The position numbers were made by a program, and so were the translations under genes. 64,000 bases of DNA from JACMLC01 sp963720235. GTDB taxonomy: Bacteria; Acidobacteriota; Blastocatellia; Pyrinomonadales; Pyrinomonadaceae. The notes under the pieces are model-generated. The model saw only the letters and a list, made by a program, of their open reading frames with translations. It made no database searches and was not told where the DNA came from. How positions within the stretch are numbered: position 1 is the stretch's first letter; every line of letters begins with the position of its first letter. The DNA lies in the NCBI GenBank assembly GCA_963720235.1, contig OY970389.1, positions 744,001 to 808,000 of the forward strand, read 5' to 3'. Shown here in pieces: positions 26,532 to 35,353 of the stretch.

Positions 26532-27290
26532 ATGGTCATAGAACAAAGGGCTGTGAGGGTTCTCGCTTTTGTTTTCTGCCTGTCGCTGGGAACTTCAGTC
26601 GCACTCATCAAGCTTCCGAATCCGTTTAAAGAAAGAATCCTGAAGGCTGCCGCGACTCCGCAATCAGGGCTCAACTTTCCTGAATTGTATGAGCCTCAAA
26701 TAGCTGTTCCAGATTCTGCTATTCGCCAGATTGATTTTGCAAACTTTACCTATCCTTCAAAACCCATTTACAGTGACGGGGCCAAGACCTTCACGCTCAA
26801 GGATGGAGAGTTCAAGGGGCGCAACCGGAATCCAGGCCTGCCCGCTCCCTTCGGAGTTCCTTATCCTTTGACCTTAGTGGCAGTAGTTTACGGCGACGTG
26901 ACAGGGGATGAAGAAGAGGACGCTGTCGTCATTATCAATGAAAAAACTGCCGGAACAGACTGTCCTGATTATGGCTATGTCTATCGCATAGAGGATAATC
27001 ACGCGCGGCTTATCTGGTCTTTCGCAATGGGCGCGCGCGCTGATGGCGGCTTGCGAAAAATATTTGCCGAAGATGGCGAACTCGTCATCGAACTGTATGG
27101 CAAAGGCGCGAGGGTTGAAGAACAGCTGTACGGGACAGATGACAGCGGCGCATGCTGCCCGCGCTTTATCACGCGCACACGTTATCAATGGCGAAACGGC
27201 AAATTCAGACGCAACGGAGAAAGCGAGATTCTTCCTAATCCGTACGAGTACAGCAGCTTCGACTTGCCAGTGGAAGACTTACGCTGGTGA
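26532..27290 (+). CDS. Secreted hypothetical protein
   Basis: 252 aa. Signal peptide at about 1-24. The mature part contains VYGDVTGDEEEDAVVIINE (about 117-135), an FG-GAP/VCBS-like calcium loop, and a beta-rich C-terminal half. I do not recognise a family. I start at MVIEQ (26532) because CTGGAGGG lies 5 nt upstream. An open extension to 26424 has no ribosome-binding site. It is followed by the two-component pair on the same strand 32 bp later. Confidence 0.75.
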   Translation: MVIEQRAVRVLAFVFCLSLGTSVALIKLPNPFKERILKAAATPQSGLNFPELYEPQIAVPDSAIRQIDFANFTYPSKPIYSDGAKTFTLKDGEFKGRNRNPGLPAPFGVPYPLTLVAVVYGDVTGDEEEDAVVIINEKTAGTDCPDYGYVYRIEDNHARLIWSFAMGARADGGLRKIFAEDGELVIELYGKGARVEEQLYGTDDSGACCPRFITRTRYQWRNGKFRRNGESEILPNPYEYSSFDLPVEDLRW

Positions 27291-27309
27291 ATCCTGTCCG
27301 ATAGCAAGC

Positions 27310-27315
27310 TATAAT
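27310..27315 (+). promoter_or_regulatory. Perfect -10 box, probable leaderless start
   Basis: TATAAT lies 7 nt before the ATG of the response-regulator gene, which has no Shine-Dalgarno. Transcription from this box would begin at or next to the ATG, giving a leaderless message. No good -35 element is seen. Confidence 0.45.
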
Positions 27316-27322
27316 CATTTTT

Positions 27323-28090
27323 ATGTCCATCCTGATTGCAGAAGACAACGTGGCGCAGCGACATTACCTGCGCGAGATTCTGGAAAAAGAGTTTACAGAG
27401 CACGCGCCAGTGATTGAGGCAGCGGACGGCGAAGAGACCGTCAGCCTCGCTCTGGCGAACAGGCCTGCGCTGTGCGTGCTCAATATACAGATGCCGAAGC
27501 TCTCAGGCGTCAAGGCCGCGCGTGCTATCTGGCGCGAGTATCCTGCGGCGCGAATTATTTTCTGGACGCAGTTTCCACATGAAATTTATATCAACGAGAT
27601 ACGCAAGATTGTGAAGTCGGTTGAGCCTCCGCCCGCTTACGGTTTCATACATAAGAACAATCCTGAATCGCGCTTTCTGCGTTTTGTCGCAGCCGTCCTC
27701 GAAGACGGCGCGGACATGATTGACCCTGCATTTAAAGATTCTTTCAAGCGGCCTCTGTTGACGGAGTTTGAAGCGGAAGCTCTTTACTATCTCGCGCTAG
27801 GGCTTTCCAACTGGGCCATCGCGCGCAAGTGCAGTCTCTCGCTTCGCGGAGTGGAAAGCCGCTTGGCGACGCTCTATGAAAAGCTCTTCGCTTCGATTGC
27901 CGAAGGGACTGCGAACGAGGCTTATGACAAGTTGGCTTACAACATACGCACGCGCGCTTTCTTTGAAGCGCTCAGGCGCGGCCTCCTCAATAGCGACGAA
28001 TTAGAGAATGCCGCGCATGACCTGGAAGCGTGGATCGAGCGCGACCGCAAACGCTTTCAGGAAGAGCAGAAGCCGCGTGGAGGCAAGTAG
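27323..28090 (+). CDS. Response regulator with Asn at the phosphorylation site
   Basis: 255 aa. An N-terminal receiver domain (1-130) is followed by a LuxR/NarL-type HTH (about 150-200: LTEFEAEALYYLALGLSNWAI). The acidic pocket (E7-D8), T82 and K111 are conserved. The usual phospho-acceptor Asp is Asn54 (CVLNIQMPKLSG; codon AAT). It may therefore be phosphorylation-independent, or controlled by binding rather than phosphoryl transfer. The kinase gene downstream starts 2 bp after its stop and probably forms a pair with it. Alternatively another regulator serves that kinase. Confidence 0.85.
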   Translation: MSILIAEDNVAQRHYLREILEKEFTEHAPVIEAADGEETVSLALANRPALCVLNIQMPKLSGVKAARAIWREYPAARIIFWTQFPHEIYINEIRKIVKSVEPPPAYGFIHKNNPESRFLRFVAAVLEDGADMIDPAFKDSFKRPLLTEFEAEALYYLALGLSNWAIARKCSLSLRGVESRLATLYEKLFASIAEGTANEAYDKLAYNIRTRAFFEALRRGLLNSDELENAAHDLEAWIERDRKRFQEEQKPRGGK

Positions 28091-28092
28091 TA

Positions 28093-31000
28093 GTGAAAGG
28101 TTGGAGTCAGAAGTCAGAACTCAGGACTCTGTTCAGAGTTCGCGGTTCGCATCCTCTCGGCTATGCACTTCTGTTTGCTCTCTGCTGTCTGCTGATTCTC
28201 ATTTCTCATATCGCGCGCTCGCAATCCGTTAATCAAAACAAAAGCTCCGGTGTCCGGCCAGTGAGTCTGCATCAGTGGGGAGCGGTCACACTTTTTCATG
28301 GCTTGCCTTCTGACCGCGTGCGCGCCATCGCGCAGGACAAGGACGGCGTGATGTGGTTCGGGACGGATGCGGGCCTTGCCAGATACGACGGGCGGCGCAC
28401 GCAGACCATCACTTCCGAAGGCTTGCCGCAGGGCCGCATTCTCGCACTTAAGATTGATGCTGTCGGCGCGCTCTGGGTCGGAACGGAAGGCGGCGCGACG
28501 CGCTTTGCCGGTAACCAGTTTCAGGTGATTAAAGAGACTGGAGGCAAAGCCATCACGGCCATCATCACGCGCGAAGGCGGCGGCGCATTTCTGGCGAGTG
28601 AAGAGGGTTTGATTTTCGACTGCGCGCAAGGGACGGACGGGACGCTCTCGACGCGCACGATTCCTGATGCGCCATTGAATAACGCAGATGCAGAGCGTCC
28701 GGGCTTGCTGCAAATCACGAGCCTGGCCCAATCTGGCGAGACGCTTTACGCTGGCACGCGCAGTCGCGGCCTGCTCGCAGTCGAAGAGGGCATCGTCAGG
28801 GAAGTCCAGAGCCGCCCGCACCCGTTCTTCATAGAAGCTCTTGAAGCGGATGCTGAAGGCCATTTGTGGCTCGGCGCGAAGATGAAAGGCGAGGAAGGCG
28901 CGCTCTATGAAGCGCGTGATGTTTTGCGTCCCGCTCTGGTGGATGCTGCGACGGGAAGTGTGACGGCTTTGCGCGCAGACAGGCGCAATGATTTGTGGGT
29001 CGCGACGGAAGGGCGCGGCGTCTTTCAATATCGCGGCACGGAGCGCATAGCCCATTTCACCTTTGCTGGCACGGCTGGCGGCCTGAGGTCGGATAGCGTC
29101 TTCTCCATCTTTATTGACCGCGAAGATGTCGTGTGGTTTGGCACGGATAGGGGCGTCTGCCGCTATGACCCGTATGCGCTGCGCGTCGAAACTATTTCGG
29201 AAAATCCTGAGAGCAATTTTGTGCGCGTGCTTTTGCAAACGCCGGATGGCCGACTGTGGTGCGGCACGAATCGCGGGCTGTTTGTGCGTCAGGCCGGAAG
29301 CCGCGCGTGGCAATCCGTGCCGGAGCTATCGCAGAAGACAGTCTATGCGATTGTCGCAAACGAGAGCGGGCGACTGCTCATAGGCTCTGCGAGCGGGCTT
29401 TACTTGAGCGACAGCGCGGCGGATGGAAAAAATAAAGAACTGCGATTTACGCGTCAGGAATCTTCGAGCGGCGGCTCAAATGCCGGCGACAGCGTGCGCG
29501 CCGTCGCGCAGCTTAAAGGGCAAACTTATGTGGCTACGTTCGGGCGTGGACTTGAGCGGCTTGACGAATCGCGCCGCACGCTCGTCTGGCCCACAGACCC
29601 GCAGGATGCGCGCGCGCGTGAAGTAGTCTCGCTCTACGCGGATGCGAGCAACAGGTTGTGGATAGGGACTGCGACCTCAGGAGTTTATGTCTTTGACGGC
29701 AAGAATGTGAGAAGCGACCCCGCGCTTTCAGAGTTAACGGGAAGCGCGGTCTGGTCTGTTGACGGGACGGGCGACGGTTGGCTCTGGTTTGCGACTTCGC
29801 GCGGGCTGTATCTTTACGCGGAAGGCAAGCTGGCAAAAATTTTGCCGGATGTGGATGCGCGCCGCGTGGTAGTTGGCGGCGAGCGCGCTGCTTCAAGACA
29901 GGCTTGGTGCGCGACGGCTGGCAGTGGGCTCGTCAAAGTTTCTCTGGACCAGAGATTCGGCGCGATGACTGCGCGGCTGGATGCAGAGCAGGGCTTGCCT
30001 TCACAGAGCGCGTTTGCTCTCTTGCCAGACAGGCCGGGCGAAGAGTCATTGTTGATTGGCACGAGTCACGGGCTGGCCCGCTACAATCCCGGTCGCGCGA
30101 CACCGATTCTGACCATCACGCGCCTCATAGGCCAGCGCATACACACGCTCGAAGAATTGCAGGGCGGGCTCAATCTCGAATACCCGCAGAACAGTCTTGT
30201 GCTCGATGTCGCAGCGACGAGCAGCCGCACTTTTCCAGAGCAGTTTCAGTATGCCTTTCTGCTTTTCAACGACAAGGGCGAGTTGGTCAAGCAGAAGCTC
30301 GCGCATGACGCGCAGCTTTCGATGGAAGATTTGCGTCCCGGCAAATATCGCGTAGAGGTGCGCGCCTACACAGCCGATTTGATTCCGTCAGAACCGCTCG
30401 CATTTGAGTTCAGCGTCGCCAAAGCTCCTTTCCCGTGGACAACAGCCGCGCTCTCGGCTTTATTACTACTCGCGCTCCTCGCTTTGATTTGGGCCATCAT
30501 CGAGCATAGAAGAATCGCGCACGCCAGCGCCGCGCTTGCGCTTGCCAATCACGAGCTGGCTGATGCGCGCCTGCGGCTTGCCAACGAAGCGGAGACAGAG
30601 CGCAGGCGCATCGCGCGCGACCTGCATGACCAGACCCTGGCGGATTTGCGCCGCCTGTTGCTTTTGACAGACCAGCTACCGGCAGAAGGAAAGGGCAATG
30701 GCAAGCATGCTGTCTTAGACCCAGCGATTTTCCGACAGGAGATAGAATCGGTCTCAACCGAGATTCGACGCATCTGCGAAGATTTGAGTCCATCAGTGCT
30801 GGAAAATGTCGGCCTCTCAGCCGCGCTCGAATGGGCTCTCGCGGATGCTGTGGCCCACATGCCTGAGTCTTGCAAGTTTGAGTACGAGTTTCAGTGCGAA
30901 GAAGATTTGGAAGAAAAGATAGAGCTTGCGCCGGGCGTGCGGATGCAGATTTATCGCATCACGCAGGAAGCCGTCAGTAACATCTGCCGCCACGCGGGCG

Positions 31001-31242
31001 CGCACAAGGTTCGTTTGACAGTCTCTTTGAAGGAAGATGAATTGACATTGAGGCTTGAGGATGATGGAAACGGATTTGACCCGCGCGATAAGAAAGCCGG
31101 AATGGGGCGCGGCCTCGCAAACATACGCGCGCGCGCGAGCCTCATCGAAGCGGATGTCTCCTGGACCAGAAATCCGAACGGCGGAACTGTCTTCAACCTG
31201 CGCAAAGAGAACGTCGCCCTGCGGCCAGACCCGACGGCGTAA
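28093..31242 (+). CDS. Hybrid-free histidine kinase with periplasmic two-component propeller
   Basis: 1049 aa. An N-terminal signal/anchor at about 22-45 precedes a periplasmic sensor of repeated Reg_prop blades (motifs such as MWFGTDAGLARYDG and LWVGTEGG, about 60-690). A Y_Y_Y domain (about 690-785) and one transmembrane helix (about 788-808) come next. The HisKA_3 domain has H845 in RRRIARDLHDQT. The HATPase domain carries NICRHAGA and DDGNGFD. It autophosphorylates on His and signals an unknown ligand. I choose GTG 28093 because GTGGAGG precedes it. The longer frame overlaps the regulator gene by 61 nt. Cognate partner: the Asn54 regulator immediately upstream. Confidence 0.9.
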   Translation: MKGWSQKSELRTLFRVRGSHPLGYALLFALCCLLILISHIARSQSVNQNKSSGVRPVSLHQWGAVTLFHGLPSDRVRAIAQDKDGVMWFGTDAGLARYDGRRTQTITSEGLPQGRILALKIDAVGALWVGTEGGATRFAGNQFQVIKETGGKAITAIITREGGGAFLASEEGLIFDCAQGTDGTLSTRTIPDAPLNNADAERPGLLQITSLAQSGETLYAGTRSRGLLAVEEGIVREVQSRPHPFFIEALEADAEGHLWLGAKMKGEEGALYEARDVLRPALVDAATGSVTALRADRRNDLWVATEGRGVFQYRGTERIAHFTFAGTAGGLRSDSVFSIFIDREDVVWFGTDRGVCRYDPYALRVETISENPESNFVRVLLQTPDGRLWCGTNRGLFVRQAGSRAWQSVPELSQKTVYAIVANESGRLLIGSASGLYLSDSAADGKNKELRFTRQESSSGGSNAGDSVRAVAQLKGQTYVATFGRGLERLDESRRTLVWPTDPQDARAREVVSLYADASNRLWIGTATSGVYVFDGKNVRSDPALSELTGSAVWSVDGTGDGWLWFATSRGLYLYAEGKLAKILPDVDARRVVVGGERAASRQAWCATAGSGLVKVSLDQRFGAMTARLDAEQGLPSQSAFALLPDRPGEESLLIGTSHGLARYNPGRATPILTITRLIGQRIHTLEELQGGLNLEYPQNSLVLDVAATSSRTFPEQFQYAFLLFNDKGELVKQKLAHDAQLSMEDLRPGKYRVEVRAYTADLIPSEPLAFEFSVAKAPFPWTTAALSALLLLALLALIWAIIEHRRIAHASAALALANHELADARLRLANEAETERRRIARDLHDQTLADLRRLLLLTDQLPAEGKGNGKHAVLDPAIFRQEIESVSTEIRRICEDLSPSVLENVGLSAALEWALADAVAHMPESCKFEYEFQCEEDLEEKIELAPGVRMQIYRITQEAVSNICRHAGAHKVRLTVSLKEDELTLRLEDDGNGFDPRDKKAGMGRGLANIRARASLIEADVSWTRNPNGGTVFNLRKENVALRPDPTA

Positions 31243-31249
31243 AACTTTT

Positions 31250-31471
31250 TCAGGGCTGCTGCGCCTTCTTCTTTTTGAGAGTGAAGATTAATCCTATCAC
31301 CGCGAGGATGAGCGAGAGGAAGAGAAGTATAAAGCCTGGAATGATGCCGAGCATGGCCTCTTCCCAACTGGTGCGCCCGTTCGTCAATGGCGGAAGCATC
31401 ACCGAGACCAAAAAGACTGCGCCGCCAATCACGACGCCGATAATTCCCAGAATCAAAGCTACTTTCCCCAT
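31250..31471 (-). CDS. Small two-TM membrane protein
   Basis: 73 aa, two hydrophobic helices (about 4-27 and 43-66) joined by a short polar loop, ending in a lysine-rich tail (KKKKAQQP). AGGAGAAAAAGAG stands before the ATG. Function unknown. Convergent with the kinase gene, 7 bp away. Confidence 0.75.
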   Translation of the reverse strand: MGKVALILGIIGVVIGGAVFLVSVMLPPLTNGRTSWEEAMLGIIPGFILLFLSLILAVIGLIFTLKKKKAQQP

Positions 31472-31520
31472 CTCTTTTTCTCCTCAAAGATGTGCCAAAA
31501 AAGCCTGACAAGAGAATAAA

Positions 31521-31730
31521 TAACTCAAGTTGCCAGCTAAGAGAGCGATGGCGGCTTGGCCGCAATGCTGTGCGGAAAAGCTTTGCTTTTCCAGTAGATT
31601 TGGCCCCAACCATGTGCGAGGCTCAGCCTCGCAGAAGATCAGGAGAAAGCAGCATCAGGAAAGTCAGAGACTTTCCGCACAGCAAGGCGGCAGGAGCCGC
31701 AGTCGTTTTAATAACTAGCAACTTGGGTTA
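31521..31730. repeat. Family C nested-palindrome repeat with terminal inverted repeats
   Basis: 210 bp. The ends TAACTCAAGTTGCCAGCTAA and the complement of the far end (TAACCCAAGTTGCTAGTTAT) match at 16 of 20 positions. Inside are TGTGCGGAAAAGC, GCGAGGCTCAGCCTCGC and GACTTTCCGCACAGCA. The core is shared with the 13.7 kb copy. It fills the space between two convergent minus/minus units; nothing else seen. Confidence 0.75.
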
Positions 31731-31744
31731 AACACTTTCTTGCT

Positions 31745-32677
31745 CTAAGCAGAGATAATCGCCGCGCGTGCGCCAATCAATTCGGAAAAATCTTTTGAGT
31801 AGATAGTGTCAACCTTGCGCACGCGGTTGATGGTTTCAACTAATTCTGCTGTGGAGATGAAGCCGTCTTCGACATAGGCTATGGCCCACTTTGGCAGGTG
31901 TGATGCGGTCTGTAGCAAGTCCTGCAAGAAACGCAGGTACTGCTGTTTCGTCTCGACATGCGTGCCGAGACGACCGGCGCGCGCAGCCTCCATGTCATCC
32001 CAGAAACCATCGCTGCCATGCACCCAGTCTTCGCGCCAGGCGGAGAGTCCCATGCGGTCTCTGTCGCGTTGATTCTTCGCGCGCGGCAGACGCAGGAACA
32101 TTAGCTCTGTATGTTGCTCTGCGAGAAACTCTCGCGCCTCGCGGTTTGAGCTTGAGTTGCGTTGAGAGTTATTGACGGGCAGGCCTTGCATCTCCCAGAG
32201 GCGGCGATAGACACGCGATAAGGGTTGGCGCAACTCTCGCGTCTCTTCATCAAACGAGAGCGCATAGTCACCAACGCGCATGCCTATGGTCAGGGCCAGA
32301 GCGCACTTGATGGTTGTGCTCAGCTTCTCAGTATTCTCGCGCACGTTGTCAAACCACCATGCATCCGTCTCGTTGAACCAGAGACGCAGCGAAGGATTGG
32401 CTAGCTTGTGGCCCGGCACATATGCGTCTTCGAGTATCGTCTCAATATCGCTTTCGGTCAGCAGTTCGTCGTTGTTCTCAATCACCGCTGTCGCTTTTGT
32501 GTAAGCCCAGCGCGCTAGGTCATTGGCCGCGACACGCACTCCCCAGTGCTTGAGGTAAAGGCCCAAATCCGGTTCGCCAGCAAAGGGCAGGGCGATGGAT
32601 TTAAATTTGAAACGACGCAGCACGCCAAGCTCGAAAGCCAGCCAGCCTTTCGGAATCGTGTCTGTGGTCAAAGTCAT
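31745..32677 (-). CDS. Dam-like methyltransferase-fold protein without catalytic motif
   Basis: 310 aa. The segment ALPFAGEPDLGLYLKHWGV (about 30-48) with AANDLARWAY resembles the SAM-binding motif of D12-class adenine methylases. The middle block LWFNETDAWWFDNVRENTEKL also looks like that family. The catalytic DPPY-type motif is not found; the matching position reads LRLPRAKN. Likely a degenerate or re-purposed relative, perhaps a binding protein. The gene is 7 bp downstream of the HD-GYP gene on the same strand. Assignment rests on motif-level resemblance only. Confidence 0.45.
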   Translation of the reverse strand: MTLTTDTIPKGWLAFELGVLRRFKFKSIALPFAGEPDLGLYLKHWGVRVAANDLARWAYTKATAVIENNDELLTESDIETILEDAYVPGHKLANPSLRLWFNETDAWWFDNVRENTEKLSTTIKCALALTIGMRVGDYALSFDEETRELRQPLSRVYRRLWEMQGLPVNNSQRNSSSNREAREFLAEQHTELMFLRLPRAKNQRDRDRMGLSAWREDWVHGSDGFWDDMEAARAGRLGTHVETKQQYLRFLQDLLQTASHLPKWAIAYVEDGFISTAELVETINRVRKVDTIYSKDFSELIGARAAIISA

Positions 32678-32684
32678 ATGAAGA

Positions 32685-33380
32685 TTAAAATTTAAGCTCC
32701 TCTGCCAGTTGGCGAATCATCTCATCCGTCTCCCAAATCTTGTCCGCAGGCTTCTGCGTCTCCGCGTAAGAGTTGAGTTCGGGAAGCGATTCGAGCGAGA
32801 GAAAGACGCGCACGACGCGCGGGTCGAATTCCAGACCGGCCCATTCCGCCAGATGCTTGCGCGCTTCCTCCTGCGTGCGCGCCGGACGATATGGCCGCGC
32901 ATCGGTCAAGGCTGCGTAACTGTCTGCCACGCGAAGGATGCGCGCGCCGAGCGGAATCTGCTCGCGGCGCAGAGCGTCAGGGTAGCCAGAGCCGTTCCAC
33001 CATTCCTGATGCCAGCGCACCAGAAGCTGCGCGCCGCGATCCGCTCCGTAATGCGCTGCCTCCTGTTCGCCGATGACAGGATGGCGCATCAGGTCTAGCC
33101 GCTCTTCTTCATTAAGCGCGCCCGCGCGTTTGATATAGTCGCGCTTCATCGCCGCTTCGCCCAAATCATGTGCAAGCGCGGCAACGCGCAGAGAGAGCCT
33201 GTCACGCCGCGCGAGATTGAAAAGCTTAGCCATCTCATCTGCGAGGCGTGCGATGCGCGCGGCATGCGGATGAGCATAGCCTTCAAACTCGTCCGCCGCA
33301 GTCGCTAACTGCATGAAGGCTTCGCTGGTGACAAGTTCGTTGTCCATCGTTTTCGTCGTCGTCGTGAAGTCAGTAGTCAT
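32685..33380 (-). CDS. HD-GYP domain phosphohydrolase
   Basis: 231 aa made almost wholly of one HD-GYP domain. Visible motifs are HDLGE (about 70-74), RHPVIGEQEA, HQEWWNGSGYPDALRREQIP with the GYP triplet, and the C-terminal RILRVADSYAALTDARPYR. Such proteins hydrolyse cyclic di-GMP or related nucleotides using two or three metals. No sensory domain precedes it, so control is probably through protein partners or expression. It starts 53 bp after the DUF4388-DnaJ gene and precedes the methyltransferase-like gene. Confidence 0.85.
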   Translation of the reverse strand: MTTDFTTTTKTMDNELVTSEAFMQLATAADEFEGYAHPHAARIARLADEMAKLFNLARRDRLSLRVAALAHDLGEAAMKRDYIKRAGALNEEERLDLMRHPVIGEQEAAHYGADRGAQLLVRWHQEWWNGSGYPDALRREQIPLGARILRVADSYAALTDARPYRPARTQEEARKHLAEWAGLEFDPRVVRVFLSLESLPELNSYAETQKPADKIWETDEMIRQLAEELKF

Positions 33381-33433
33381 CAGCCTTTGGGAAAGCTTTT
33401 AAGTTTTTTCGTGCCGCTTGCTGCATGCTATTT

Positions 33434-35086
33434 CTATCTCAATTCATTGAGCAGCCGCAACGCCTCTGCGTTCTGCGGGTCAATCGAGACGGCGCGTTGA
33501 GCTTCGCCCTGCGCGCGTCTTTTCATTCCCAAATCAAAATAGAGCCGGGCCAGCATAACGCGATAAGAAGCATTGTTGGCATCAAGATTGATGGCCGCCT
33601 GCATCTCCGCCTCTGCCTGATGACGCGTCTGCCTGTTGCTTGCCAGCGAGCGTCCATAAAAAGCCCTGTAACGCGCCTGACCCGGCGCACGCCGCGCGGC
33701 CTCTCCGAGCAAAGACATGGCGAGCGCACTGTTCCCCATCTTGAGCGCGACCAAGCCTCTCTGAAAACTCTCTTCTGCATCCTGCGGCTCACTCGCGCCC
33801 GCACCCGTCTGGCCCACATTTGTGCGCGCAGTTTTATCATCTACACGGCCCTGCTGTCTGCTGCTGCTTTGCGAAACCGTTCCGGCATTCTGGAAAGAAC
33901 CCGCGCGTCTCATCTTCCTCTGCGCTTCTAATTTCAAGTTGTAAGACGAGCGCGTCTGCGAATCCTTGAGCGTCTCGTAAGCCTGCGCGACGCGCGCAAA
34001 GGCTGCTTGCAACTGCGTGTGCAAAGGCGTCCCGGCCTCTTGATGAAAGCGGTCTGGATGATAGCGGCGCGCGAGTGCATGATAAGCACGCTTGATAGCA
34101 TTTGCCTCAGTCGCACGCGTCACGCCGAGCACTTCATAATGATCTTCCGCCTGGCCCAGACGCAATAGAAACTGTTCCAACTCTTGTCGCTCGTCCAACT
34201 CCGGCGGCGCGGCCTCTGTGACGGGCGGCGGCGCGGCGGCGACGACAACAACCTCTTCGCGCACGGGCTGCTCTGCTTCGGCAGTTGTCGCGGCGGCCTC
34301 TTCTTCCTGCGCGGCCTTCTTCGCCGCAGCCGCGTTGGCGGCTTTGAATCTAGCCACACGCTCATCTGTAAAGGCGCGCGGCCACATGTCTCTCTCGACA
34401 AATCCGCCGAGTGCGAGCGCATACAAAGAGCGCAAAGTGTCTGCTTCCGAAAGCCCGCTCACGGCTGTCAAATCGTGCAAGCGCATGCCACCTGCATCAA
34501 TGCGCGAGAGCACAAAGGCTTCGATGGGTTGCATCTCAACTTCGTTCGGCGGCCCGGCAGCAATCGTCACCTTCTCGTTCGTATTGCCAAACCTGCTTGC
34601 AATAAACTCCGGCGGCAAACGCCGCGCGCTCTCTATCAATAACTCGCGGACAGGAATCGAAGCATTGACATCCTGTGCCAGACGCACGCGCGGGTCAAAG
34701 CTCCACGCGCCGTCAATCCACAAAAGAGCGGGCCGCAGAACATCCGTCGCCTGAAGCGAGAGAAGCTCTGCCAGCTTCTCTTTCGTCAACGCGCCGGACG
34801 CGACGAGGGCCTTTGCCATCTCCGTATCGGATGCCGTCTGGCCCACATCCTGCAACTGCTGCGCGGTCACGAAATTCCAACGCCGCGCGCACTCTGCCAG
34901 ACGATGCAGGCGCAGGTTCGAGACTGCAAAGACGAGCGCGCCCGCCTCAAAATAGATAACTGTTTTGACACGCTCGCGCGCCAGCCGGAATGCGCCGGAC
35001 AAACCGCTGGCAGAAGTCTCTCGAATTAGTTCTGCAAGCGGATGCAAATCAAGCTGGCCGCTTTGCTCAATGCCTTGTTGCGTCAT
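33434..35086 (-). CDS. DUF4388 - DnaJ - TPR multidomain protein
   Basis: 550 aa. The N-terminal DUF4388-like domain (about 5-150) includes GAFRLARERVKTVIYFEAG. A helical region, an Ala/Glu/Val-rich linker (about 260-305) and a J domain (about 322-390) follow; the J domain has YHPDRF, with the HPD needed to stimulate Hsp70. The C-terminal third holds TPR repeats (about 435-548). It could link Hsp70 action to a signalling complex. I use ATG 35086 (MTQQG); the frame to 35137 begins with TTG. The HD-GYP gene downstream suggests a shared regulatory role. Confidence 0.8.
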   Translation of the reverse strand: MTQQGIEQSGQLDLHPLAELIRETSASGLSGAFRLARERVKTVIYFEAGALVFAVSNLRLHRLAECARRWNFVTAQQLQDVGQTASDTEMAKALVASGALTKEKLAELLSLQATDVLRPALLWIDGAWSFDPRVRLAQDVNASIPVRELLIESARRLPPEFIASRFGNTNEKVTIAAGPPNEVEMQPIEAFVLSRIDAGGMRLHDLTAVSGLSEADTLRSLYALALGGFVERDMWPRAFTDERVARFKAANAAAAKKAAQEEEAAATTAEAEQPVREEVVVVAAAPPPVTEAAPPELDERQELEQFLLRLGQAEDHYEVLGVTRATEANAIKRAYHALARRYHPDRFHQEAGTPLHTQLQAAFARVAQAYETLKDSQTRSSYNLKLEAQRKMRRAGSFQNAGTVSQSSSRQQGRVDDKTARTNVGQTGAGASEPQDAEESFQRGLVALKMGNSALAMSLLGEAARRAPGQARYRAFYGRSLASNRQTRHQAEAEMQAAINLDANNASYRVMLARLYFDLGMKRRAQGEAQRAVSIDPQNAEALRLLNELR

Positions 35087-35353
35087 AACGACAGAAAAGG
35101 AGCAGAAGCGCGGGGTCTTTCCCCACGCTCGCGCCAAACATCATAGCGCACGAATGTGGAAATACGAAAAAGCAGGACTCAAGACTTATAACTCAGAATG
35201 AAAGGCAAGCTGTTTTTATTCTCTGTCCGCGCTCTTTGACACTTTCAAGGCGCGCACACTATATTGTCAATCAACGTAGGTTCAAAGAAAAAGATTGCAG
35301 GCTTTGATGACGGCTCAAGCTTTTGTGCTTGAAGCCGCAGATTCCGTGCCGTT

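Noticed and set aside
28030..28092. Upstream start of the propeller kinase overlapping the response regulator
   Set aside because: GTG at 28093 has GTGGAGG before it; the earlier ATG has no ribosome-binding site and overlaps a real gene.
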